Assembly (NCBI GenBank): GCA_012932865.1
Contig: SAXG01000036.1
Location: 186,001-250,000 of the forward strand
Length of the DNA stretch: 64,000 bases
Direction: 5' to 3'
DNA from: Amylostereum areolatum
Lineage: Eukaryota > Basidiomycota > Agaricomycetes > Russulales > Stereaceae
Under the pieces are notes generated by a model. It searched no databases. It saw only the letters and a list, made by a program, of their open reading frames with translations, and was not told the origin of the DNA. Made by a program: the position numbers and the translations under genes. Of this stretch, positions 10,759 to 20,830 are shown in pieces. Within the stretch, counting starts at the first letter, position 1. The number at the start of each line of letters is the position of its first letter.

Positions 10759-10990
10759 CAAAACTTCGACACTGGAGCCAAGTAGTTCGGACCCGGTTCA
10801 GAACCGGTTCAGACCCAGTTCGGAACCCCTCCTTCAGCCCACCTCTGAACCTAGTTCCGAACTCTCCTCCTAATCACGCTTGTCACATTCCGTGACCAGT
10901 TCAGAGGTTCCGAACTCCTGCCCAAAATGAGATGGACAGTTCTAAACAGGTTCTGAACCAGTTCCGAACGTTTGAACTTCAGTTCTAACT
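10759..10990. repeat. Left terminal and subterminal repeats of the KDZ element
   Basis: The terminus CAAAACTTCGACACTGGAGC is followed by about 200 bp rich in GTTC(A/C/G)GAAC words, some perfectly palindromic (GGTTCAGAACC near 10795). The right end has the inverted equivalent. Such clusters often bind transposase; that role is inference. Confidence 0.7.
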
Positions 10991-11334
10991 AAGATTTGAG
11001 TGAGGAGCCAGCACGTGGTTCCTTCCCCCATCTCACGTGCCCGAAAGATAGTATGAACGCGACTTGAAAGCTTGAACGACTATCTACATCCCCGCTGTAT
11101 TCTCATGATCCCTCTACTACATAATTGAACTCATTGAACCTGGTGGCCTCGAGTCATAGTTACCACAAGTCCACCAGTGAATCCCTCTGCAACATTTTTG
11201 GCCACTTCGCAACATTGTAATGGTGTGGCCAAAGGCCTTTTGGGCCACAAGTTGAGCTGCACTCAGTCATATAAACGAACCCCCACCTACGATGGCAACC
11301 TCTCCCTCTCTGCGAGTCTCCGCTTCACCATACA

Positions 11335-13807
11335 ATGCAATCCGACGCCCCTCCGCAATCTTCAATATGCAGCAAGAGCGAGTGCTCTCAGCCTGTTGTC
11401 ACGTCCATGGCGACCGGCTATAACGATTCCGAGAATGCAGGCCGGTGGTATGACACGGTGTGTGCGCTCTAAACCTGCTATAGTGTTCTGTTGCTTATAC
11501 AGCCTATCTCAGTGCTCAAACAGTCATTTCACGTGGCGTGATGATTTAGAACGCCATGTTGACCCGCCTGCCCCTGGTGTGCGCTCGCAGTCACAGAAAC
11601 TAGAGGCGCCGTGCGATGGTCCTGGGTGTAACGACCGAGCACTCGGTAAGTCTGGGAAGAAGGGATCTTCCAGGCGGAAGCGACATCAAGGTTGCACATT
11701 CAAGTTCTGCGTAGACTGTTGCAAGGCTCACCAACGTTGCATTCGACAAGGTTGCCGTGTCAAAACGCACTCGGTGACCTTCACACCCAAGAAGCCTAAT
11801 CGGTTTTTGTCGACCATCACTCAACCTTTACCACCACTCCCTGCTCCCATCTTCTCGCCGACTCCTCCATCTGCATCTTTCAGCTCATATGCTGTCAACT
11901 CACGCCAACCCGGTGCTTTGCCACATTTACCCACCCCCATTCAAGCGCAAGAAGCTGCTCCAAACTTGCACGTGCACAGTCACGGTGGCCTTCCAGGTGC
12001 CGATGTTGATGAGTCCGAATGGTATGACCCCACCTCCTTCGACGAGTCCGTCAACTCAGATTACTTGACCTTGGCCAAGTCTCCTCTCCCCGACCCATCC
12101 CATCCCACAACTCTACCTCCTGATGCAGATTCCCAGCCACCCACTTCCCCTATTTCCGGTACTTCTTTCTCGCAAGACACGTCATTTGCTGGCACTAGTA
12201 CCACTGCCAATGATTTCGATTTTTCTGCCCTACTCTCATCCTGGGCCGAAGGCGACACCAACACGAAGATTCCATTCGACTTTGATGTCGATTTTCCACC
12301 ATTTGATTTCGGCTCGCACAACTTTGAGTTTGCAGACGAACTTCCTTCTTCAATCCATCCCCCCCTTCCTGTGCATACTGTGGACGAGTCCAGCGACCAC
12401 CTTGACCTCTTAACTCCCCTCCCCGGGCCCTCACTGGTCCTGACAGCTCCGGTTCCAACGTCGTCCGAACCCTTGATTCTCCCCTCTGCTAGCCCGCCGG
12501 TTTCACATGCCGATGACAAAATTTCCCACCCCAAGACCACTGCCAGCTCCAATTCGGCTGCTCTGTCTCTGACAACGACATCCGCAAAGTCGACGACTCA
12601 GACTTTAGCAGAGTTGCCGAAGCCAAAGCGATCCAACAAGCCTTCCAAGCCCAAGCCATGTACGACAGCGAGCACTTCCCTAGCCACTGCCAGCAGTACC
12701 ACTGGTGCTCCCGTACCCCGGCAACGCCCTCTACGTGAGGAGCACTACAATGTTCGTCAATCTGCAATTGAGGAGCATCAGTCATCAACGTCAATCATAT
12801 CCGAGTGTGAGGCTCGTGCGAAGGCTCGAAAGGAGTCAATTAACCTTCTGTACTTTCGGAAGGTATGTTTTTGATGTGTTATTATCCTCCTCAATTGGCT
12901 AACGAACCCCTAGGATGACACCGAACCTCAGTCCTTATCAATTGCATGCAAATACTTCCCCCACTTTTGCATGGACGACTGTTCTCCTGCAATCCGTAAG
13001 ATTCTCGGCATCGTAGAACCAGACTCTCTGTTCGAAAGGTACGATCCTCGTCGAGGCCAGTGGATCATCTGCGAGATCCGTACAACGGAGCTCATCACGA
13101 CTGGTCAAACCCTCATGTATCGGTCATTCGAGGCACGCACCGACCTACAATCCATGGCCCGTCACGAATCCATTCTCAAGCAGGCGACATCACCACAGAC
13201 CCCTTCGCGCAAGCGTCCCTTCTCCCAAATCATGGACACCATTTCTCCTGCTCAAGGTCGGTCACCGGTTCGCCCCCGCACCGATAATCATACACCAGCC
13301 ACTGCAGTCGCCTCTTTCTCTGAGGAGTCGTTCACCCCCGCGATCCCTTCCGACTATTCAGAGTCATCCACTCCCGCGATCCCCTCCGACTACTCCGAGT
13401 CGTCGATCCCACAATCTCCATCGGCTCTGTCGACGCCTTCCACTCCATGCCCGACTCCTCGGGCTGCCTCACCCCCACCAAACAACAACCATCTCGAGGA
13501 TCCTGATGCTGCCTTGCGCACGACACCCATGACACCTTGGTCTGAGTCAGGTTGGCCGCTGATGTACTTTCGTTTCATGGCGGAAGGGTTTCAAAAGTAC
13601 GAAGATCTGAAGGGTCTTAGCCATAAGGAACGGGTGGCTGCGGCCTTTCCAGGATACAAGGTTTCGAAGGCAGGGTGGAGTACCTACTACAGCCATGGGT
13701 GGAAGGTATCCTCGCCAGAGCTGCAAGACCAGTACGCCGAGCTCGCTGCCAGGTCGACAAAGATGGCTCTCTGGAAATCATTCTATGATGATGTGAGAGG
13801 GTTATGA
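11335..13807 (+). CDS. Cysteine-cluster protein, passenger in KDZ element
   Basis: About 790 residues after removing introns at 11460-11502 and 12863-12913. The ATG at 11335 gives MQSDAPPQSSICSKSECSQP; the frame then passes a Cys/His cluster (CDGPGC..., GCTFKFCVDCCKAHQRC, RQGCRVKTH) that looks like a zinc-binding unit, a long Pro/Ser/Asp-rich linker, a segment WIICEIRTTELITTGQTLMY, two PAIPSDYSES repeats (about 13338-13400), and a C-terminal aromatic-rich domain of some 85 residues (WPLMYFRFMAEGFQKYEDLK..., FPGYKVSKAGWSTYY), perhaps HMG-box-like. The stop is at 13805-13807. Similar Cys-cluster genes are multi-copy near transposons in basidiomycetes. Function unknown; nuclear DNA binding is a guess. 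Both reading frame and splice sites are intact. Confidence 0.7.
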
Positions 13808-14697
13808 TTACTTTCGACACTGCTGTTTTTTTCTCTAATTGATCTATATACATAATACAATGTTGCCTATCGAAACCGCGTCCACGTCTGTCTGATCCCG
13901 CCCGCCCGTGTCCGTCCCTAACCTACTCCCCGCCCCCGCTCGCCTTCTCATTCTCATTCCCACCCGCCCACCTGCTTGCCTTGCCTCGCAAACACCCCTA
14001 CCACAGCTCCTTGGCCGCTCTCGTCGCCATCCCCGTCCCCTGCACGCCCATCAGTGCAGCCTCCTGTCCCTCGCACGCGCGCATGCTCATGAAGTGCACG
14101 CCCCGAACGTGAGGTACACGTTCCCAACCTCGGCGCAAAAGTCAGTGCGAAGCTAGAGCAAAAGTCGGTGCGAAGCCAGAGGATGCAAGTAGGGTTGGAG
14201 TCGAGGAGGGAAGGGGAGGACCCACCACTGCTCATGGCCATCATCCTGGATCTACTCGGGACGCGCGCACGACAATGGGTATTCCGCAAGGTAACACATG
14301 GGCGCGATCACGAGGTTTCTGCCCGCCGAGTCGCTCGCAATGTCGCTCGATGTGAACCTGGGGGAGTGCACGAAGGGAGGCGTAGCCCGCGTGCGTGGCA
14401 GGGAACGTGGTCACGGGCTCCTGGAGCGCTGCTTTTGATAGGCGGTACTTGAGCGTCAAGGTGCGAGGTCTATTGAGCTACGCAGATGAAGAAACTCACC
14501 GAGGTAGTTGACAGGAGTCAGCCAACAAGTGGGTCTGCCAGAAAGAATGAGAAAGGGGGGAGACGTGGCTCAATGCATCTCGTCGCTGTTGCCGACGGTG
14601 AGCGCGCGTCGCCGGCGTCATTGGAATCTGTTTCCAATGTGTTGTGATTGGCTGACACAATTACGCAGCCAAGGCGTCACGACATGTCGACACCGTC
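13808..14697. other. Gap inside the KDZ element
   Basis: About 0.9 kb between the cysteine-cluster gene and the hairpin. It includes a pyrimidine-rich stretch (13890-14050) and a degenerate 23-bp direct repeat (AGCAAAAGTCGGTGCGAAGC-like, 14128-14182). I see no convincing coding sequence. Confidence 0.4.
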
Positions 14698-14809
14698 AAC
14701 AGCGAACACGGGCTTGGGGCATGCATCAACCAATCAGGTGCGAGGGGGAAACCCCTTTCCTCCTCGCACCTGATTGGCCGATGCATGCCCCAAGCCCGTG
14801 TTCGCTGTT
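14698..14809. repeat. Long inverted repeat (48-bp arms, 16-bp loop)
   Basis: The left arm 14698-14745 and right arm 14762-14809 are complementary at 46 of 48 positions, with a 16-nt spacer. Both arms contain ATGCAT and a CCAAT motif (CCAATCAGGTGCGAGG). It ends 13 bp before the ATG of the coiled-coil ORF. It could be a foldback/MITE-like insertion, a hairpin in the 5' leader or a regulatory palindrome. Confidence 0.9.
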
Positions 14810-14822
14810 CGTGACACCCCCC

Positions 14823-15886
14823 ATGCTCACCGAAGAACAGAATCCACCAACGCAACCCCGCGAAAGCCCCCCTCCACATCCACATCCACCTCCACCCACC
14901 TGCGCCCCCACCGATACCGCCAGCGTTCCCAATCCTTCACACGCGACAGGCTTCCGCAAACACACGCCTACCGCGTCCACCTCCACCCGGAGCAGCGTCA
15001 AGTGGGCGCGAACCCCGTCATCGTCATTGTCCCCCACGACCCGCCGCGCGTCCCAACGCCTTCAGGAACGACGCGACCGGGCTCTGGGACACCTGCCCGA
15101 CGTCCCAAGAAAACCTAGCAGACGACGGCCGCGGTTCGCGAGCGCACCGTACCTCCCAACGCCCCTGCGGCAGTCTCGCATCGCCTCCCCCACCCCGTCC
15201 TCCTCCTCCTCCTCCTCGTCCACATCGTCCTCCTCTAAACCCTTCCCCCATTTCTTCCCCGAGCCCGGAGCCAGAGCCCATGGTCTGCGATCCGTCCTTG
15301 TCCTCCGCCGCCCCTCCTGTGCCTGAGCAGGCACCTTTCGCGCTCACCGAGGCCCACGTGCGCACGCTCCAGAAGGACCTCGACGCGCTCCGGGCCTGTG
15401 AACGCGCGCTCGAGTCAGAGGTGGAGGAGTTGCGGGGTGATAGATGGGCGATGGCCGTGGACATGGAGGCGCTGCGCGAGCGGGGCGCAGCGGGGCAGGT
15501 GGCGCTGGACAGGTTGCGGGGGATGGTGGACGAGGTCGTGGCCCTGCGCACACTCAAGCGGCAGCGGACGGACGAGCGGCAGGTGCTGCAGGCCGAGCTC
15601 ACCAACATGAAGGCGAGGGAGCACGCGTGGACGGCGGAGTTGGCGGCGTTGCGGGCGCAGGTGTCGATATGACAGACGGCGCTCACCAATGCTGCGGAAA
15701 CGGTCAGATGAGCTCGACGCGCTCCGGGTGCTCGAGCAGCACCGGCTCAATGAGCGCAAGATGCTGCAGTACGAGCTCGACAACGTCAAAGCCGTCAAGC
15801 ACGCGTGGGCGACGGAGATGGCGGCGTTGCGCGCTCTCGATTCCTCTCCTCGAACCCCGCGGACTCGTCCTCAGTCCTTCAACTAA
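14823..15886 (+). CDS. Coiled-coil hypothetical protein (frame breaks), KDZ passenger
   Basis: The ATG at 14823 opens MLTEEQNPPTQPRESPPPHP, followed by a Pro/Ser-rich basic region and a serine run. One base shift in an AAA run near 15237 joins this to a clear coiled coil (15280-15672) with heptads such as LQKDLDALRACERALESEVE and AVDMEALRER. A second block (15689-15886) repeats part of it: ERKMLQYELDNVK matches ERQVLQAELTNMK, and AWATEMAALRAL matches AWTAELAALRAQ. Stop codons separate the two blocks, so the coding sequence is either spliced in a way I cannot resolve or broken. No enzyme motif; function unknown. Confidence 0.4.
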
Positions 15887-16009
15887 CCACCTTGCATTAT
15901 TTCTCCAGCTAATGCCTGTTGAAGCACCTTCACCAGATTGTGCATCCGACCCCAAGGCTCATCACGGTGGAGAGATAGATTACAATATATTATTTGACAG
16001 GTTCGTACA

Positions 16010-18265
16010 TCACTGTGTTGTAGCGTACGAAGGTACAATGTACGGTGCTTGTCCTTCGGAGCGTAGTCTCGACACAAGAATCTCGTTCCGCCGCTTTATC
16101 GTCTCATCGAGGAAGAAGTCAAATCGATATGCTAGCAACTCACGGACGATTGCCAGATACCCGTCAATCCAGACGTTGGTCTGCTCGGCAACTGATGAGT
16201 TAAAATACCAGTGACCGTTCTCATCGTGCAGCTCTGGAAACAATGCCGGATTGCAGTGCTTCTGGCAGAACTCGTCTGTCTCTTTGTGCTTTGATTTGAA
16301 GTGGAAGACGTCCACAGGGAGGATCATCCCTGCTGCTTCAAAAAAAGGATCCTTCTGTTTGATAACGTGCTCCTGAAATTGGCAGTTATTGTCGTAGAAC
16401 GCAGCCTCCGGCGTGTCCATGGGGTGGGCTCGGTAGACAGACTTGTAAAAATCCTGGTGGAGATGAAGGTCAATCAACAATCCAGTACAAGCTAGAGGAT
16501 ACGACAAGTTAGAGGGTACGGCATACCTTCACTCCCGATATGGCCTCTGCACCAAACATGGTTGCCCGTGCGGCGATCACTCCACAACAACACACGATGA
16601 GTTGCTCGTTGTGCGTGCGGCGCCTCCCAAACCTAGCGCGAAGCTTGCGATTGCCAGCGTCCGACTTCCGGTGATCAGAGGTGGAGCTGTTGGTGTCATC
16701 CTGGCTCGCCAGAAGCCCGAGGGAAACATCCAGCTCTTCGTCGTCATCGACATTGTCTGGCAATACTGCCATGTCAGAACTCGCACTGTGCGCGACGCCA
16801 TTTCGCTTGAGACGTTGTTGAAGCTGAAAGAACGCCTTTCCTCGCGCATCGCGGTACACTTCAAGAGCCATGTGGTTGGGATGGGTGCATGTGCGACGGC
16901 CGGGGCGGACAGGCTCAGTGCACGCGATGACAGCACAAAGTGACGATTCTGTTGCATGGTCTTCACAAAAATGGTGGCGATTGTTGATGAGCGGTTTGGT
17001 ACAGTTGTGCACGGCGCAGCATGGGTGTCCGATCGACACCCCGTCACTAACGACGGCTCGAAGGGAGCCTATGACGGGGAATCAAGTCAGCATTGAATAC
17101 ATGTGGTAGAGCTAATAAAGACGTACGAAGGCCAAGATGCCCCTCGCCCGTCGCACTCGGGATAAACCGTTCGCAAACCAAGCATGCATGCATCTTGTGC
17201 GGCTGACCAACCTCAATCATGCGTGCATTCCGTGCTTCCATGGCCTCCTGAAGCCATGGCTCATGATCTCCCTTGTCGGAGAGAGTAAGGCGAGAACCTT
17301 GCTCCGCGTGGTCGCGCAACAATGCGTTGAGGGCAAAAACCCGCCAAGCTTGCTCGGAGCTGAAGGTGAAAGTGTTTGGCCAGTCGTCAGGCTGGGCATG
17401 CTTCGGTTTGGAGAGCGCTGCATTGTAAATTTTGGCACAGTTTTGCCCAGAGACCCTGTGTGATATGTGTGTTGTGAGGAATGATAAAATGAGAGAAAGA
17501 GAGAGGGTGGACTCACCATGCAAATAACGTGCACATGGTGAACAGCTCACATAGTTCGGTCTCAATAAATGCATGTTTCTCGAAGTGGATTGCGTTCGGT
17601 ACCCCACCATAGTAGCACCTTATACCACTGACAACATAATAATCCGGGTGGTAACGGATATTGCAGCCTAGAAAAGGATAGAAGATGATTGAACAGATAT
17701 AGTGAAGAGTGGTCAGCAACTTACGAGTGCAGAGCAGAGAGGTCGTGTATGCTGCACGAGCACCATGATCACGGGTGTAGTACACAACCGGATAGCGTGA
17801 ACCTCGTTTGAGGAGGGAGGTGCACTTGTCGCAGGTGTAGACGGGGGGATAAAACATGTGATCACCTTAACGGGGGATCAGATAGGAATGAGGCCAGTCG
17901 ACGAACATGGACGTACTGATGAGGTCCATCCCTCGTGTATCTGAGCCCATCCTCCCAAATTTCTGAAAGTCTTCCGCCTCCTTCAGCGAGAGTTTGATTG
18001 GACCATCCAGCCAGACCAATTCCTTCAGCACCACCCAATACCCGCTAACAGTTTCTATGTTTGGTGCAGAGATCATGTTACGAAAGAAGTCGAGGAGATA
18101 GCGGGGAAGAAAAGGAGGGGGGCGCTCTGCGACGCCATAGGTGTGAAGGAGGATCTCGCGCTTCAGTCGGCGGGCATAGCGGACAAAACGCTCCACATCG
18201 TGGAATGTGAAGTCAACTCCGCCTACGAGGCAGAGAGCCTGACCGATCGCGTTGAAACTTGCCAT
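16010..18265 (-). CDS. KDZ transposase with CxC5 and CxC6 cysteine clusters
   Basis: Transposase of the surrounding element. The ATG at 18265 starts MASFNAIGQALC. In order: a helical N-terminal region; CxC5 (YPPVYTCDKC..., C-NIRYHPDYYV, CYYGGVPNAIHFEKHAFIE; about 17860-17540); QNCAKIYNAAL; a helical linker; CxC6 (GHPCCAVHNC..., HHFCEDH, CAVIACTEPV, CTHPNH; about 17040-16870); an acidic-serine linker; and the KDZ catalytic part with FYDNNC (about 16380-16400), PVDVFHFKSKH, FCQKHCNPA and NSSVAEQTN (about 16175-16205), which carry the acidic residues expected of the RNase H fold. At least five 45-70 bp introns give one continuous frame to the stop at 16010-16012. No nonsense or frame break noticed, so it may be active. 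A TATA-like site is at 18348-18353. Confidence 0.85.
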
Positions 18266-18347
18266 TAAGACAAGACGGAAGGGATCTAGGGGATAGGGGG
18301 AACTTGGGGGGACAGGAAGAGGGAACGGAAGGCCCTGGCATGGCAGC

Positions 18348-18353
18348 TTTATA
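18348..18353 (-). promoter_or_regulatory. TATA box of the KDZ transposase gene
   Basis: Minus-strand TATAAA (GGGTATAAAGCTGCC context), 83 bp upstream of the transposase ATG. Confidence 0.5.
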
Positions 18354-18469
18354 CCCTCAGACAGTCCTCACAAAAAAAAACAATGTTGTAAGGACAATGA
18401 GACCGAAAACTGGGAGCGGCCATGACATTGTTTCTACGCGTGACATCCTTGTCACACAGAGGGTCTGAA

Positions 18470-18557
18470 CTTTGGTTCTGAGCCGGGGTCGGAACTTAGG
18501 TCGGAACCTGGTTCCGAACCTGGTTCCGAACTTTTGGGCTCTACCTTCGAAGTCCTC
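18470..18557. repeat. Right terminal and subterminal repeats of the KDZ element
   Basis: Contains repeated GGAACCTGGTTCCGAAC-type words and ends CTACCTTCGAAGTCCTC. Its reverse complement aligns with the left end: ACTTCGA, GAGCC and AGTTCGGA in the same order. Confidence 0.7.
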
Positions 18558-18565
18558 GCCTTCCT
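18558..18565 (+). repeat. Right target-site duplication of the KDZ transposon
   Basis: GCCTTCCT, identical to 10751-10758. Confidence 0.85.
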
Positions 18566-19791
18566 TGCCTTGCGCTTTTGTTCGATACCTACGAGCAATT
18601 CGCAGAGGAGGAAAACATCAATGAGGCCAGCCAATTGCATCCCTTCGCCGCTCTGTTGACTATGGCTTTCCGGCGCGGAAAACAGCCGGAATATTATCCC
18701 TGCCGCATCGAGTAAGTCGAAATTTGATTGTCTCCTGAGCATCCATTCCGATTACTTTCGCACCCAGACGTGAATCAGAGATACGCCTTACAGCAGCCGG
18801 TCCTGGCTTCCCGATGCGAGCACAGCTTGACTTTGCATTCATCTACGACAACCCTTCACTCCGGCACCCCTCATTCTGGCCGCATATAACGAGGAGTACT
18901 CTGGACGACCCCAAAGGTCTATTGTTGACAACGCTCTGGCAGGCGAAGACAAACGTCGTGCCCTGTATCTCGTTGCTGCTTTTCCCCGGCGAGGGAAAGC
19001 GAAACCACCACAGCTACAGCAAAAACCAACTCATGTGTGATCTGTCTACCTGCCTCCACCAGCAGGAGAGTCTCGGCCTTACTGTTGTCGAGAACGTCGG
19101 CTTCGTAGCTTCGAACGGAGTGGTCCAGATATACGGCATTGAGGAAGACAGACGAGGGGATGGCTATCTACGAGTTCCTGCACTACCCTTCTGCGACCTT
19201 CAACCTACGGCAGCCGCTGGAATTCCTCCGATTCTAATCGCTTCTCTGCAAGCTCTCCGACTACTTGGACACCCACATCTTGGAGGCTTTCCGAAAGTTA
19301 ACGGTCCAAAAAATCATGTGTACTCTGAAGGAAAATCCGGGTCGTGGCGAGCCGATAATCCTCTATCGGGCAATATTCGAAGGTCGAGCGGCGTCGGGGG
19401 CGGAGGTGGTGGTGGCGGTGAGGGTGGCGATGGCGACAATCCAAGAGGTCAAGACAAGTCGGGACGCGTAGGTCAGAGAGACGGCGGTTCCAACTCTCGC
19501 AAGCGTCACAGTTCTATGGATCCTCCGAATCCACCAGCATCCAAGAAACAGAAAGCGCAGTCCGATGGGGGCACCGATGAGGTAGACGATTCCTCGCCTG
19601 TTCCCGAGCTCGATGACCCGCCATACGACACAGGCCCACATGACTTCTCTCAGACGCCGGAGTCCCACTGGGACGAGCAGCTCCAGCTTCACGCCGGAGA
19701 CGTACGCTGGAAGGACGACCCACCCAGGCAGCCTTCTCTCCCGTTGTCTATCGATAACCTCAAGCCCACACCGATTGGGAAGGCTCGATAG
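18566..19791 (+). pseudogene. Gene Y, left copy, 3' part
   Basis: Continuation of gene Y after the transposon: GLALLFDTYEQFAEEENIN, a 56-bp intron (18712-18767), then RESEIRLTAAGPGFPMRAQL and a globular region with FWPHITRSTLDDPKG, LLLFPGEGKRNHH and LPFCDLQPTAAAGIP. The C-terminal third is disordered: an eight-glycine run, a basic SRKRH motif and SKKQK that may be a nuclear signal, then an acidic stretch. One base is missing near 19765 relative to the right copy, changing the last residues and stopping early at 19791. The ATG at 18662 could in principle serve as a new start after the transposon. Family not recognised. Confidence 0.7.
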
Positions 19792-20044
19792 ACGTGTTGA
19801 GCCGCACCGGCATGTCGATGTCCTCGAAACCGTGACGATGTCGGGGGCTAGTAGCGTGATCCTCTCTTATTGCGTCGACGTTTGGAATGTACATCGTGGT
19901 TATTGGAATAAATGCCGGGTGCCGCCTAAGGAGAGTGAGGGGGAAGAACAACGCCAGAAGAAATTCACTGTCGGCTTTTATTTAGTCCACACTCGGTCAA
20001 GATTCCTCAAAGCAAGTGAGATAACTTTGATCGCACGCGATACA

Positions 20045-20380
20045 GCACGTCCAGGCATTCAACGTCGTCGTAATCGTCTAACGTACGCGTGAGAAGGGCG
20101 ACACACTCAGCGGAAATGCGTACTCACCAGTACTCACTGAGAGGATCCAAGTTGTCCCGAAGGGTGCCGGAGAATACTTAGTGTGGCATCCGGGGGAATG
20201 AATGTCTGCAAACTAGTCAGCGGATTGTACGGTCGAAACGAAGGCACCGGGATTACCACGCGGGACCGTTAACGCAAGTCGTGGAGGCCGATAGAGCAGA
20301 CGTCGACGCCGTCGATGTAGATCTTTCCACGGGCGGGATCCACCCGAAAGCGCGCCTCATTAGGGCGAACGATGGTGTGG
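20045..20380 (-). pseudogene. ABC transporter (ABCC-type) NBD2 fragment, left copy
   Basis: Minus-strand remnant, matching 25722-26030 on the plus strand. It carries the GKIYIDGVDI region and the [16 protein letters not shown] block that follows the Q-loop in ABCC nucleotide-binding domain 2. Walker A upstream and signature and Walker B downstream are missing, so it is only a fragment. It is convergent with gene Y. Confidence 0.65.
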
Positions 20381-20830
20381 TGGGGCAATCGTAGCCGACG
20401 GCGCCTCATTGTACTCGTAGGAAATATTAGCCTTGCCCCGAATCAGTCTGTCAGAGAGCTGCGCCAAAGGTGATAAACAGCTAATTCTCTCCGAAACATG
20501 TCAGCGGAGATTGGAACCTACATAAGTAGATGTTTGATATAACAGAGAGACTTGATGGGAATTTGCTAGGATGGCACAGTGGAGGACAGATTCACGAGAT
20601 CGGAAGGATAGGTTATCATTGAACAAGGGTGAGGACAGTGAGAACGGAAGGAACAATGAGATACAGAGCGCGACTATAAGTCGGTAAAGTGACGATATAT
20701 GACCCGAACACAGTTGGCGATACGTAGGCGTAACAATTTTCACCTACGAGAAACTCTAGACAGCGGCAAATTTGGAGGAGCGAGACCGCGAGCCGCCTCA
20801 AGAACGAGAGGCTAGGCCGGGGGCTGAGGC
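20381..20830. other. Intergenic, no gene seen
   Basis: About 450 bp between the ABC fragment and the first LCL3-like gene. Nothing recognisable; probably 3' flank of the nuclease gene. Confidence 0.4.

Larger units (their letters stand above)
10759..18557. mobile_element. KDZ-type DNA transposon, 7.8 kb, with two passenger genes
   Basis: A complete element bounded by an 8-bp target duplication and imperfect inverted termini: reading inward, the left end carries ACTTCGA, GGAGCC and AGTTCGGA, and the right end carries the same blocks in the same order on the other strand. Both ends continue inward as irregular GGTTC(n)GAACC repeats. It contains a minus-strand CxC5-CxC6-KDZ transposase (16010-18265), a plus-strand cysteine-cluster protein (11335-13807) and a coiled-coil ORF (14823-15886). 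It interrupts gene Y in coding sequence; the inverted copy of gene Y (about 28.17 kb) shows the pre-insertion state. KDZ (Kyakuja-Dileera-Zisupton) elements are abundant in mushroom-forming fungi. Open frames and a clear target duplication suggest a fairly recent insertion. Confidence 0.85.
18558..20380. repeat. Left arm of an inverted segmental duplication
   Basis: Together with about 10545-10758 on the other side of the KDZ element, this is a near-identical inverted copy of 25722-28383. It contains gene Y and a piece of ABC-transporter sequence. Relative to the right arm it lacks about 0.67 kb: it jumps from the equivalent of 26030 to that of 26700. Confidence 0.85.

Noticed and set aside
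13338..13400. CRISPR-like or satellite repeat
   Set aside because: Just two in-frame 30-bp units coding PAIPSDYSES inside a disordered linker; no array.
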